DNA from: Symsagittifera roscoffensis
Taxonomy: Eukaryota; Xenacoelomorpha; Acoela; Convolutidae
Length of the DNA: 64,000 nt
NCBI RefSeq assembly: GCF_963678635.1
Contig: NC_087068.1
Location: 8,624,027-8,688,026, forward strand
Direction of reading: 5' to 3'
The position numbers were made by a program, and so were the translations under genes. Shown here in pieces: positions 34,491 to 44,243 of this stretch. Numbering within the stretch: position 1 is the first letter of the stretch; every line of letters starts with the position of its first letter. Below the pieces are notes generated by a model. The model did no database searches, was not told the origin of the DNA, and worked only from the letters and a program-made list of their open reading frames with translations.

Positions 34491-35084
34491 TTTTATATTT
34501 CATAATCTTTGCACCTCTGAAATATTTTGAACTTTCATTTTTCAAAATAACATGGTGACAAACAAGCAACGATTCTAGTTCAAAATTAGCCAATAGGATT
34601 CATCCAATCCGTTACCTTCTCTAACTCTAACAACAGATCAACTAGGCGAACAATATTAAACTCCAGGCATATCTATAACTATAATTTTGCGACCTCCAGG
34701 TCAAAAATAAGCAAACCATTCCAACTTGACAACTAAAATAAATAGCACCATAATATCATAACCCTCCCTTATCTAATAAACCAAAGATCAACAATATTTC
34801 CCCAACTCAGACCTCAAATACCCCCTAAACAAATATGTTAAATTAGCCTAAAGTAAAAGAACGATCATTTTAATTAGCCTAAAGTATAAAAATCTCAAAA
34901 ATACCCCAGATCACTTGACAAATAAAAATAAAGACAAAGAAGACCTCCGGATCACCATAAAATTCGCCCCCAACAATTTTTCACAAAACTCAACCCACTT
35001 GTCAAAAAACCAATAAATAATTCGACCACACTTGAAAATTGCCTCAAACAACAAAAAATATTCGATCGAGAAGCCATTTCTTAA
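34491..35084 (+). other. Spacer after Pol
   Basis: No long frame. Contains a 17-bp direct repeat (AATTAGCCTAAAGTA at about 34841 and 34872). Splice acceptors for the downstream ORFs might lie here, but none stands out. Confidence 0.4.
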
Positions 35085-35315
35085 ATGCTCTTCTCTCGAC
35101 CAGTCAACATAATTCTGAACATTCTCATAAACTTTTTAACGATATTTAAACTTTTAATCATATTTCTTTTTGATACCTTTGAATCTTTTGTAATAATCTT
35201 AATCATTTTTTGCAATATTTTTTTAATTTTCTATTCCATATTTGAACTATACCTCCAGCTTTCAAAAGCTATTGACTATATCCACAGGTACGATTCACAA
35301 AACTTATCCAAATGA
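35085..35315 (+). CDS. Small membrane ORF 1
   Basis: 76 codons, almost all hydrophobic. Two or three membrane segments are likely (about residues 8-26 and 32-60, rich in Ile, Leu and Phe). It ends TGA at 35313-35315, overlapping the ATG at 35312 of the next small ORF as ATGA. No family recognised. A+T-rich sequence easily gives hydrophobic frames, so the call leans on its length and on the exact stop/start overlap. Confidence 0.4.
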   Translation: MLFSRPVNIILNILINFLTIFKLLIIFLFDTFESFVIILIIFCNIFLIFYSIFELYLQLSKAIDYIHRYDSQNLSK

Positions 35316-35482
35316 TACGAACCATTTTTAGTAGAACACATATTTTTTTACTATTTGTAATTTTTATAACATTTCTATCATCCCTTATCTTGACAATATG
35401 CAAATGTATAAAGAAAGCAATCATCACATTCGCCCTAGCAACAATCCTCCTAATTCTTTTTCTAGAAGAATACTATAATTAA
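35312..35482 (+). CDS. Small membrane ORF 2
   Basis: 56 codons ending TAA at 35480-35482. Two membrane helices (about residues 10-29 and 36-51) flank a short Cys/Lys loop, CKCIKK. The shape is that of a small hairpin membrane protein (viroporin-like in size, but that is only a resemblance). Its end overlaps the opening of the next frame (35466). It may be the membrane-anchored N-terminus of that next protein, separated by an indel. Confidence 0.4.
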   Translation: MIRTIFSRTHIFLLFVIFITFLSSLILTICKCIKKAIITFALATILLILFLEEYYN

Positions 35483-36641
35483 CATAAATTTTTTCACTAA
35501 AAGAATAGATCAAAAACCATCAAAAATTGCTAACCAACAATCACACAGTCAGTCTTCACCGACATCATCCCAGGAAAACCCAACACCACCTTCAATTACC
35601 CAAAACCCCCAAACATCTACACGAATTTCCTTTCAAGATAACCCATATACCTTTGAAGAACGACACGCTCGCTTATCAGAACCACTAGAACCAGTTCAAC
35701 GACAAGCACCTCTAAGTGAACCAACATATAACCTATACCCAACACTACCACAAGAATTAAGTAGAATACGAAATCCTAGTCAAAACCAAAATACAGTCGA
35801 AATAAATAGACAAATTATACATCCTCGACGAAACAGAAATTTTCAAACTCCCCGAGTTCATTTTGATATACCTCAATCCCCATCACAAAGTACACCAGAA
35901 AACCCCATTGGCATATTACCAGAAACCCCTACGCTTCTTTCACAACGTAGCACCTCAAGCCTACCCTCAGATTACTTAGGTTCAACACCAACATCTGAAC
36001 AAATCCGTGAAAACCCCTTTAACCCCATAAACCAAACATCACGACTACCATACTGGACAACACATTCATTCACACAAGGTGAACCAAATTTAATCAATGA
36101 TCCAATAGATATTTCTACGGATACAACAACATCCTCATCACTACCAGAAACATTATCACTACCATCAACACCATCAATAAGCCAGATTTCACCACCGCCT
36201 TTTAACTTAAATTTCCCAAATAACCTCGACGCTAGGTATCGAGAACAATCATCAACAAATATTCCTTTAAGACTAGACTAGAATACATTCACAGCACCCC
36301 CACCATTATTTGGACAACACCCAGAAAGTAACCGACTCCACAACTGGGCACTAAATAGACTACAATATAGACAAGACATTCACAAAGACATTCGTGCTCA
36401 TAACATCCAAATACTCCAACAGAATAGTCTACAATTAAAATTTGAAATCACGGTTAAATTAAACAACATTACTCAGCATCCCTATCCATTAAATCCACCA
36501 AATATAACAGCTCAATCCCTACCACCACCATTTATAACAACTGAAGTAATATACAAATACGACAGATATACCAAAAAGACAATTGGTTACATCACATTTT
36601 ATAACCCATACTCGGGATTATCATACACATGTATATTCTAA
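35466..36641 (+). pseudogene. Pro/Ser/Thr/Gln-rich frame between Pol and envelope, no ATG
   Basis: The frame is open from 35466 to TAA at 36639-36641 except for one TAG at 36279-36281, giving about 390 codons. No ATG was found, so it is easily missed. The N-terminal two thirds are disordered and Pro/Ser/Thr/Gln-rich (FEERHARLSEPLEPVQRQ; SLPETLSLPSTPSISQISPP). After the TAG the last about 119 codons look folded, with ALNRLQYRQDIHKDIRAHNI and ending YNPYSGLSYTCIF. It overlaps the envelope start codon (36629) by 13 bp. Function unknown; either the cytosolic tail of the small membrane ORF or a separate spliced protein. Confidence 0.5.
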
Positions 36642-38809
36642 AAATATTGATTTTTCTCCAACTCTTTTTTCTAGTAATCTCAAATGAAAACATAAACCCT
36701 TCCCCCCGCACAGGACCCCAAGATTTATTAGCAACACATTACGATTGTGAAGAAAACGAACAAAAAACACTACACAAATATGCAATAAATCAAGTATCAC
36801 AATGCGAAACAGAACCACAAGCCATAGAAACAACAAATGTAATAGCGACACTTTATTCAAAAGCCCGAGCAACAACAGTTATAGGATATAAATTCACAGC
36901 AACATTTTCCGAAAAGAAAGTACATTGTTCACAAGTCTCAAATGGAAATAAAAACCGACTTGACCACGAATCATTCTACCAAAGTAATATCGAACGCCTT
37001 CTACATCTCAATCCCGAAGATTGTAAAAACGAGTTACTAAGACTCAATATCACAAGAAATAAAAACACAGATAGAAAATTAGTATATTTCCAAGTTTTTG
37101 CAGATTCTGTACATCAAGCAGAACTTGAAAGATATCAAGGACATATAAAATTAGATGAAAAATACCCATACAACGGCGCACACGGAAGATTAACTTATGA
37201 TATACACGATAAACACTGGATACCACACATTGGTATAAATGACCCATCAAACTGCAAAGCAGACACAAAAAATAAAGGATATCAAGAAATCATGTTTTTT
37301 GATTGGAAAATACAACTCGAAAAAATACAACTCACACGCGATTTATCAGACAACACAATGATCTATCAAGGAATTAGATTACCTTGTAAAAACGATCAAG
37401 GCTTTTGTGACCCTACAACACGAACACAAGCAACAATTGTTTGGTTCCCCGAAGACACATGTACAACATTTCAAGTAGCAAAAATACACGCTCGTATGAT
37501 AAAATTTCACGAAAAATATTTTATACAATCAATTCCATATGAACAAGTCCATCCATCACGAAGACAAAGTTCTAATTTTAGAAACATAGACAATATAGAA
37601 AATAAATTGACACGTTTTCAAATTTATCAAGAAACAGAACTTGCATGTAAATACAGAAATCCACTTCACAAAACACAATACTCCGAGATATTAGTTGAAT
37701 ACGAAAAAGGATTCGACATGACCACTGGAAAAGTAAAAATCGACCCATACGCTACAAGTCACCCTATAAACGAAGGAACATCATATATACCAGTTGATTT
37801 TCAAAAAAGTAAAAGCCAACCTGGTGGACATCTAAAGCCCCAAGACACTAGAAGCACACGTTTACAAGAATTATCACTAATGAATAGTACATATTTCGGT
37901 AACATCCACTATGATATTCACCTAGATATGAAATTAGACTACACAATTAGCCGAATTTTTCAAGAAATGTCACTCTCTGAATTAGAAACACTTCACCAAC
38001 TATGCGAATTAGAAAGGACACAAATCCTACAATCACTTGCACTAGCAGTATTAAAAATACACTATGCAGGATATTTACTATCAGGAAATAGATCAAATTT
38101 TTTAGACTATGAAGGAAACATTTTATGGTTTTATACCTGTACCAATCAAGTATCAACACTATATGTTTTCGAAGATAAACGATGCTATAAAAGAATCCCT
38201 ATCTTTTATAAGAATAAAGTACATTTCGTTGACACGCTTTCAAGACGAACCTATTTTTGGGATACCGCAGTCCCATGTGGATCAGAAAATAGCCACAATG
38301 TAGTACAATTGAACCCTGATGAAGATAAATATTACCTTCTTACCCCATATCCCACATTGATGCAATCACTCAAAAAATTTTCACCTGAAAGCATCAGAGC
38401 TATTGCTCGAAACCCAAATATTGACCTACAATCAATTGGAATATATTCAAAATCCGATATCCAACATCACATTAGAACACAACAATTCCAAGAATTATTA
38501 ACACAAATGGACACTATACAAAGACAATCAATTGACCAAAACTTACGCAAACTTGCCGAAACCGCAGGATTTGCAGATATTTATACACAAGATTATAGCG
38601 GATATTTCAAAGACATTAAAGACTATATATACCTAAACGGTGAAAAATACAGACCTCAAGATATTTCACCTATAAATATTTTTAGCTTCGTTACACAAAA
38701 AAATGAAATTCTCGATTTTCTAGGATGGCCCTACTACATCTTAGAAAAATTGACTATTTTATACGCAATGTTTAACTTTATAGGATTTCTTTTTTCGCTT
38801 TTAAAATGA
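36629..38809 (+). CDS. env: Envelope-like glycoprotein
   Basis: 726 codons. It begins with a signal peptide (MYILKILIFLQLFFLVIS), has a large Cys-containing ectodomain with several N-x-S/T sites, and ends in a hydrophobic segment (about residues 694-724). The cysteine layout (YDCEENEQ near residue 38; KKVHCSQVSNG; later GNILWFYTCTN, KRCYKRIP and TAVPCGSEN) recalls class III-type fusion proteins such as chuvirus-like glycoproteins captured by retroelements. That is a pattern judgement only. Its role would be membrane fusion and spread. The frame ends TGA at 38807-38809, while coding-like sequence continues in another frame (38803-39245), so the C-terminus is broken. Confidence 0.7.
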   Translation: MYILKILIFLQLFFLVISNENINPSPRTGPQDLLATHYDCEENEQKTLHKYAINQVSQCETEPQAIETTNVIATLYSKARATTVIGYKFTATFSEKKVHCSQVSNGNKNRLDHESFYQSNIERLLHLNPEDCKNELLRLNITRNKNTDRKLVYFQVFADSVHQAELERYQGHIKLDEKYPYNGAHGRLTYDIHDKHWIPHIGINDPSNCKADTKNKGYQEIMFFDWKIQLEKIQLTRDLSDNTMIYQGIRLPCKNDQGFCDPTTRTQATIVWFPEDTCTTFQVAKIHARMIKFHEKYFIQSIPYEQVHPSRRQSSNFRNIDNIENKLTRFQIYQETELACKYRNPLHKTQYSEILVEYEKGFDMTTGKVKIDPYATSHPINEGTSYIPVDFQKSKSQPGGHLKPQDTRSTRLQELSLMNSTYFGNIHYDIHLDMKLDYTISRIFQEMSLSELETLHQLCELERTQILQSLALAVLKIHYAGYLLSGNRSNFLDYEGNILWFYTCTNQVSTLYVFEDKRCYKRIPIFYKNKVHFVDTLSRRTYFWDTAVPCGSENSHNVVQLNPDEDKYYLLTPYPTLMQSLKKFSPESIRAIARNPNIDLQSIGIYSKSDIQHHIRTQQFQELLTQMDTIQRQSIDQNLRKLAETAGFADIYTQDYSGYFKDIKDYIYLNGEKYRPQDISPINIFSFVTQKNEILDFLGWPYYILEKLTILYAMFNFIGFLFSLLK

Positions 38810-39245
38810 ATCTACAATACATGCGCTATACACACAAGTAAATAGACAAGCAAGTGTAGCACGCATACTATTTGCAGGATTTTTTGGAATTTTTTCATCA
38901 TCAATAAACAAAATTCTTTTAGACGCACAAATAAAAGAATACAACACAAAAATAGCAACAAGACAGAACACATATGACGAAGAACATAACAATGTAGACA
39001 TAACGCCTACAGCACCACAGTTACCACCCCTACCACATAACCATCCATTATCACTAGTCCCACGAAATTTTCGAAATTTAGCAATAACACATAATCCAAA
39101 TTTTAGACCAACCATATCACAAAGTCCCATTCAACATATAATGACACACCATCCACTAGATGAAAATACCTATGAACAAGTTATAGAACAACCCCATACC
39201 ACCGCTTTTCAGTCTCAAAATAATAATTTTTTTAGCCCACGATGA
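38803..39245 (+). pseudogene. Displaced envelope C-terminus (membrane segment and tail)
   Basis: This frame opens right at the end of the envelope frame and runs to TGA at 39243-39245. It holds a hydrophobic stretch (ARILFAGFFGIFSSSINKIL) and a long Pro/His/Thr-rich tail. It is most simply the transmembrane anchor and cytoplasmic tail of the envelope, put out of frame by a small indel near the run of A residues at about 38800. Its stop overlaps the next ORF's start as ATGA. Confidence 0.5.
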
Positions 39246-40846
39246 GCCGACAACTTGGATCCCTACATCGCTCAAATTCCCACCCAACCAATCTCAACAC
39301 TCCAATTACAATAATTCCACTTTTTGCTTTCCCGCCACCCGATTTCCCAACCAATAATGTAACATCAGGCATGAATTCAGACACTAACTCACATATCTCA
39401 GTTTTATACTCCATCTCACAACTCAATAACCCAGATATTGAAACCCCTGATGAATTTGCAGACTCTGAACCATCTCCATCCAATAATTTTCAAACCAACT
39501 CCTCAGTTTTTTCAAAACCCCCTTTTCAACCAATCCCGCCAAATGACCCACTCCCATCGATTTCTACACCCTCTTATGCTTCACAAGTCACCCCAACCTA
39601 CTCTTCATTTCATTCAGACCGATCATCCAATTCTCCAGATACTCCCCAAATCTCCCAGGAACTAGATAATTTTATCACCCTACAACAACAACCCTTCCAC
39701 CTCGGAAATTCCACTATAAACCAGATTTCATCCACAATAGAATCATTAAACCCACCTACCCCTACACCCTCTTCAGCTTATACCGCATCATTAGCACCAT
39801 CCTCCACATCCACCGAATCATCAAATAGCACTAATAGAGCTTATCGCACTTTCAAAAGAAAATTCCCGAACCATCCATTTCCGACAAAACCAGGAACAGC
39901 CCGTGAATATATTAATCATCCAAATCACACTAACACGAAAGATTTCTTAGCCATCACCCTGCCCTCATTTCCACAGTATACCTTGAACATCCCTAACGAC
40001 ACTAACGACACACGTAGTTTTGTAGATGAACAAGTTTTAATGCCTACACTTCATTGGACATCATATTATCATTTTACTAACCCCCTTTGCCTACCTTTAT
40101 CTAATACTCACATCGATATAGAAAGAAATAAAGATATGCTATATCGACTCACCACACCACTAACACATAGACAATTTACTTACATCGGATATAAAAAATC
40201 ACTAAAAACATACACTGCACCCCGAGCTAACGAATATACGCTAGAATATTACGATCATAACATCATCCGAACTAACCAAGATCAATTTTTAGATGATGAT
40301 CGCTTCGCTAACCCACAAATCACAGAAAAAATTTTCATCAAAACACCATATGTTTTTACACTCAATATATTTGATCGCAAATTCGATCACATCATTTCTG
40401 AAGCACTAACCGACACACAATCTTACGAAAGTTTTAAAGAAAAATTTCAATTATTTTCACTAACCTTTCATTTCCTTGCACCACATGAAAGAGATTTGCA
40501 CTGCTCACACGATATTATGTTACGCACTAAACAAACCCACACATATACATATTATCGTTTTATACAAAATCATTTTGACCTACACACTCCATCAAGACAA
40601 CCACACCATCGTTTTCAATTTATTAACTCTAAATACACATCACCATTTTTTCTTAACTTCACATATTGCATCAAAGATACTAACCTTCACGGTATTCTTC
40701 GCAATTATGATCCCATAACCCAAATGTATATTTTTTGTCCCATCACAAAGACCTTCAACGCAGAAGAATCCAGACCCTTCCTTATCCCACATGAATTTGT
40801 TCAACCTATAGAAATCCCCATATTAGAATTCACTAGAAAACACTAA
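39242..40846 (+). CDS. Unknown 534-aa ORF downstream of envelope
   Basis: ATG at 39242 lies in an ATGA overlap with the stop of the displaced envelope tail frame. Residues 1 to about 205 are Pro/Ser/Thr/Asn-rich and probably disordered. Residues about 210-534 look globular and aromatic-rich (KRKFPNHPFP, LPSFPQYTLNIPND, LHWTSYYHF, FLNFTYCIKD, MYIFCPITKTF), without signal peptide or membrane segment. I recognise no family. A coding-like frame extends beyond the TAA in another frame to 41051, so the C-terminus is probably displaced by an indel. Position after env suggests an accessory protein expressed from a spliced or re-initiated mRNA. Confidence 0.6.
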   Translation: MSRQLGSLHRSNSHPTNLNTPITIIPLFAFPPPDFPTNNVTSGMNSDTNSHISVLYSISQLNNPDIETPDEFADSEPSPSNNFQTNSSVFSKPPFQPIPPNDPLPSISTPSYASQVTPTYSSFHSDRSSNSPDTPQISQELDNFITLQQQPFHLGNSTINQISSTIESLNPPTPTPSSAYTASLAPSSTSTESSNSTNRAYRTFKRKFPNHPFPTKPGTAREYINHPNHTNTKDFLAITLPSFPQYTLNIPNDTNDTRSFVDEQVLMPTLHWTSYYHFTNPLCLPLSNTHIDIERNKDMLYRLTTPLTHRQFTYIGYKKSLKTYTAPRANEYTLEYYDHNIIRTNQDQFLDDDRFANPQITEKIFIKTPYVFTLNIFDRKFDHIISEALTDTQSYESFKEKFQLFSLTFHFLAPHERDLHCSHDIMLRTKQTHTYTYYRFIQNHFDLHTPSRQPHHRFQFINSKYTSPFFLNFTYCIKDTNLHGILRNYDPITQMYIFCPITKTFNAEESRPFLIPHEFVQPIEIPILEFTRKH

Positions 40847-41051
40847 ATATAACCACAAATTATACAATCTCATCCAAAACACACCTTATGAGTTTGCAGT
40901 TGGCACTGAAGAACTAAAAATCATTAAAGCACTTCAATTGCTTTGGCCACTGCTTCAAACTAAAAACATCATTCGCATACTAGCAAAGTTACTAACAAAT
41001 TCCGACATAATCCACGACATCTTCCCCCACGGTTTTTTCCCCGACGACTAA
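40827..41051 (+). pseudogene. Displaced C-terminus of the 534-aa ORF
   Basis: This frame overlaps the end of the 534-codon ORF by 20 bp and runs 74 codons to TAA at 41049-41051. It encodes a leucine-rich helical segment (ELKIIKALQLLWPLLQTKNI). It fits a frameshifted continuation of the same protein. A consensus splice donor, CAG|GTAAGT, follows immediately at 41055. Confidence 0.35.
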
Positions 41052-42932
41052 CAGGTAAGTATAATTTATACATATTCTAAACTAATAAATTTAAAATAAA
41101 ACACTAACCATTCTTTATCCATGTTTTATTTAGATTTTTAGTCTTCATCTCACGATCATCTGCAAAATACAATAAAGAAAAATAAAAAATTGAAAACTTC
41201 TTCAAATTCTTAAAAACTCTATTAAAATTTTACACTAGATAAATTCAATAAAATTCATACCAATGTAGTAAATTAATTTATAAATTATTTCCCTAAAAGC
41301 AGTAATTCTAATAATGATGAAAATTTGTAACTTAATTTTTCCCCAAAACTAGCAGTAAAATTGAAATTCTATGTAGTAAATTGATAAAACGCAAATGCAG
41401 TACTAACCTTTTGATATTTTCATTCACTCGCACAAAGAATTCTATCCAAACTCGCACAGCTCGCCCACGAAGAATTGTTTAAGTAATGAATTTCAGTTTC
41501 AAGCTTTCACACTCAACAACTCTAACATACGATAACAAGTTTCAAACTTTCCTTTAACCCGGTTGGAAAGGAATTATATACTAAACAAAACTAACCAATG
41601 CAGCTTACTAAACACCACAGCACATAGAATAACAGCATGACTAAGAAAAGGAAACCAACGGTACCCAGACCGGATTAACCCAGTTTAAAACTGGATAATT
41701 TATTCTTTTGAAGACTATTATAAAGTCTAAGAAAGAAATAATAAAACACAAAAAAGTCGAAAGACAAACCCATACCAAAAACAATTTTATTTTTGAAAAA
41801 AGGACACAACCAACGAAACATAAGGAAAACCACAATAAACTCAACATAAAACGTTATCACATAACAGGACCTCTCACAGAAACCGCACGAAATCATACTC
41901 CCACTCCTGGCCTAACCCACCAGAGAGGACGTCCTGAGCATGCTCTATAGCCGGCCTAACCCACCGCGCTACATCCACGCTTTGTGACCACACTTCTATT
42001 TTTAATAAGAGGTACTCAAGGGTGAGTAACTCTTCAAAATAACTGAACTAAAACAAAAAACTTTTGTGAAAACAACTAACCAAAATCATAATTAAAACAC
42101 CAAACTAATAAAAATTTTATAAAATGTAAATTATATCTTGCAGTATATAGATCAGCATACAACACCAAAGACGAACATTCAAAGACAAAATGAACCCACT
42201 ACACTCGAAAAAGAATGGCCAACCACAATCAATATGCCGCCCACAATCACAACTCAAAGGATTTAGAGTACGACTTGACTTCGCAGAAAAGGACTTCATT
42301 GAACTAGAACAATGACCACCTCGATGTTCAAGTATACGTACAGATCCGAGTAACCAGGCATCCCCTCCACGCACAATCTCCACGCCATTCCCAGACAAGG
42401 TCAACCCAAAAGATGTTCTCTACAAGAAACGAAAAAACCTGTCATAGCCAACCATTCTGAAATCAGATTTGAGTTTGTTGCGAAAACCCAGTCGTTGTCA
42501 TGAGAAGACACAGCGATTGAACCTGGAACTTCTCTAACAAGAGAACCCAGAAGAATAATGATGTTCGCCAAATACCAACGTCCATCATCCATCCTTCGAA
42601 TTGCAGAAAGACTATTCTAAAAAACTCTGTAAAACCCGGATGGGTGGAACCTGATCTAAACTACATTTTATGATTGGATAAATTAGATATTTTACCACTG
42701 TAAAGTATTTAATATTAACCAATCATGATCCATCTAACTAACAACCCACTTATTTGTAAGTGCTGGAATTACTTGTAATTTCAGCACCAGAGAGATTTGA
42801 ATTTAACTTAGAAATTAGTTGACTCTCCAAGAAGACTTCAGCAGCCGCAATAAACCAGTATACCCTAGATCTATTGAGCCTAGCAGAGACTAGTTAAACA
42901 ACCTGAGACTAGATAGTATAAGAGTAAGATTA
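41052..42932 (+). other. 3' non-coding region of the large element
   Basis: About 1.9 kb with no convincing gene. A donor (CAG|GTAAGT, 41055) and an acceptor (ATGTTTTATTTAG, ending 41133) frame a 79-bp intron-like segment with CTAAC branch-like sequences. A purine-rich stretch near 42638-42648 (GGATGGGTGGAA) followed by TG could be the polypurine tract and the start of a longer 3' LTR of about 400 bp. AATAAA at about 42850 would then fall inside it. This is unproven because the left terminal repeat does not share that part. Confidence 0.4.
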
Positions 42933-43053
42933 GGATCGGTATTAGACTAAGAAGTTGCACGAATCTATCCGGCCGAAAATAGATAGCGTGACGAGCAGAC
43001 GGTGTACCCTATCCGAAATTACTCTATGAGTTAACCACCTCGGTTCTAACTCA
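42933..43053 (+). repeat. Right terminal repeat of the large element
   Basis: 121 bp matching 24453-24574 at about 97% with one single-base indel, ending ...GGTTCTAACTCA. The last 46 bp are the perfect reverse complement of the element's first 46 bp (24414-24459), so the element also has terminal inverted repeats. The 5' hairpin arm present at the left end is absent here. Confidence 0.75.
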
Positions 43054-43865
43054 CCATGGTAAAATAGATTCACATATGCTGGAATTTTAGCGACAAAAAA
43101 GGTGCGACTTCAAACAGTATGTAGATTTGCGAGAAGATCATTTGAAATAGCCCATATATGTGACCGAATTTAAAAAACTGATTCGAACTTGAACCCATCT
43201 GGTTCTGGTTGTATGATTAATTGAACTGACATCGACATCAGTTTGAACTTCTGCAGGTGTTGAGACAACTTCAAACAAGTTTAAATGATTACTCAGGGAC
43301 TAATCAATGCTTTTTTTGTCACAAGTCTCCATATTGAAGTAGCCGATGTGACCTTTTTTTAAAAAAAAATAAAGGCTGCGTTTTTTTTTCATCTAAATGA
43401 GCTATTCTAGCAGATTTTTTTTCAGTTGCTTTCTTTGTGAATGATTGTCTGTGATCATTAAAAGCAGGGCAAGATCTAGTAGTTTTACGAGGTGCAGGGG
43501 TGACAATTGCAACTGAAAAATAAGGGTCCAGTCTTCAAAAAATTTCTCTATTTTGTTGAAATTTTTTAAGGCTGACCAAAAAAAGCTCTCCCAAAAGACC
43601 AAAAAGACCCTATTTTGTCATTTTTTTCTCTGCGGTAGTCTAAGCTTTGAAAACAGGCCAAAATATTTGTACTTATGAAAAATTTTGGTAAAAAATTGCG
43701 TTTTTTGATGCACGATCCTTCAAAAAACACAATTGTTGGCTAAAGCGCCTTCAGCCGAAAGTTTGGTAGGATAATACTAAATGGGGGGGGGGGAGGATCT
43801 TTTGGCAGTTATTGGCCAAATCTTTGAAAGGCACCCCATCCTCTGAATTCGCCCCTGAATCAAAG
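43054..43865. other. Unannotated spacer
   Basis: A+T-rich with a GGGGGGGG run near 43785. No supported gene. Confidence 0.5.
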
Positions 43866-44243
43866 TGCAGAAGTAGCAGATTTCGCTCCTTGTAACAAAT
43901 CAATTATGGCAAATAGGCTTCTTTCAACCAATTTGGAACGATTTCTAAGACGGATTAAATCTCAGCTTACGCGTTAATAGCGCGAATTATATCGCGCGTT
44001 AATTGTCCCAAATTGGTCAAAATGGCCAAAATGGCAATCTTTAAACCCTCGCAACTTTACGAAAAATGGTCACAGGTGAAAAATTCTTTTCAAATTTAAG
44101 CTCAAGACAACAATAGCTTTCGAATGATATAAAAAAAATTCCATCAAAAATGGCTAGTTAAAAAGTCGAAATTTGTCTGAAGAAAAAAAAAACCCACCCG
44201 AGCACAAATTTTCCGTTACTTTCGTATCGAAAGTCGGAACAAT
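43866..44243 (-). mobile_element. HINE copy, inverted, 3'-truncated
   Basis: Reverse complement of the 7565-7935 copy: from the start (CGAAAGTCGGAAC near 44229-44240 on the plus strand) through the GCGCGAATTATATCGCGC palindrome to CGCTCCTTGTAACAAATCA. The 3' terminal hairpin is missing. Confidence 0.7.

Larger units (their letters stand above)
24414..43053 (+). mobile_element. 18.6-kb Ty3/gypsy-like element with envelope and accessory ORFs
   Basis: It is bounded by a 161-bp hairpin repeat at the left and a 121-bp direct copy of its right part at 42933-43053. Inside, all on the plus strand, are a PBS-like site, a long leader, Gag, Pol (PR-RT-RH-IN), two small membrane ORFs, a Pro/Ser-rich frame, an envelope-like glycoprotein and a 534-codon ORF. 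Base composition is uniformly very A-rich on the coding strand. Interruptions occur about once per 1-1.5 kb, so the copy is probably inactive. The two terminal repeats are about 97% identical, which suggests moderate age. No clear target-site duplication is seen (flanks ...GATCAT and CCATGG...). Confidence 0.85.

Noticed and set aside
41900..41990. tRNA-like A-box on the minus strand (TAGCGCGGTGGGTTAGG).
   Set aside because: No B-box GGTTCGANTCC, acceptor stem or anticodon arm can be found at proper spacing; GGTGGGTTAGGCC simply recurs twice.
24414..43053. Polinton/Maverick DNA transposon, because of size and terminal inverted repeats.
   Set aside because: It encodes RT, RNase H and Gag and has a primer-binding site; there is no protein-primed DNA polymerase B or packaging ATPase. 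The inverted repeats derive from the LTR hairpin.
24414..43053. DIRS-type element, because of inverted terminal repeats.
   Set aside because: A DDE integrase with HHCC and GPY/F modules is present and no tyrosine recombinase is visible.
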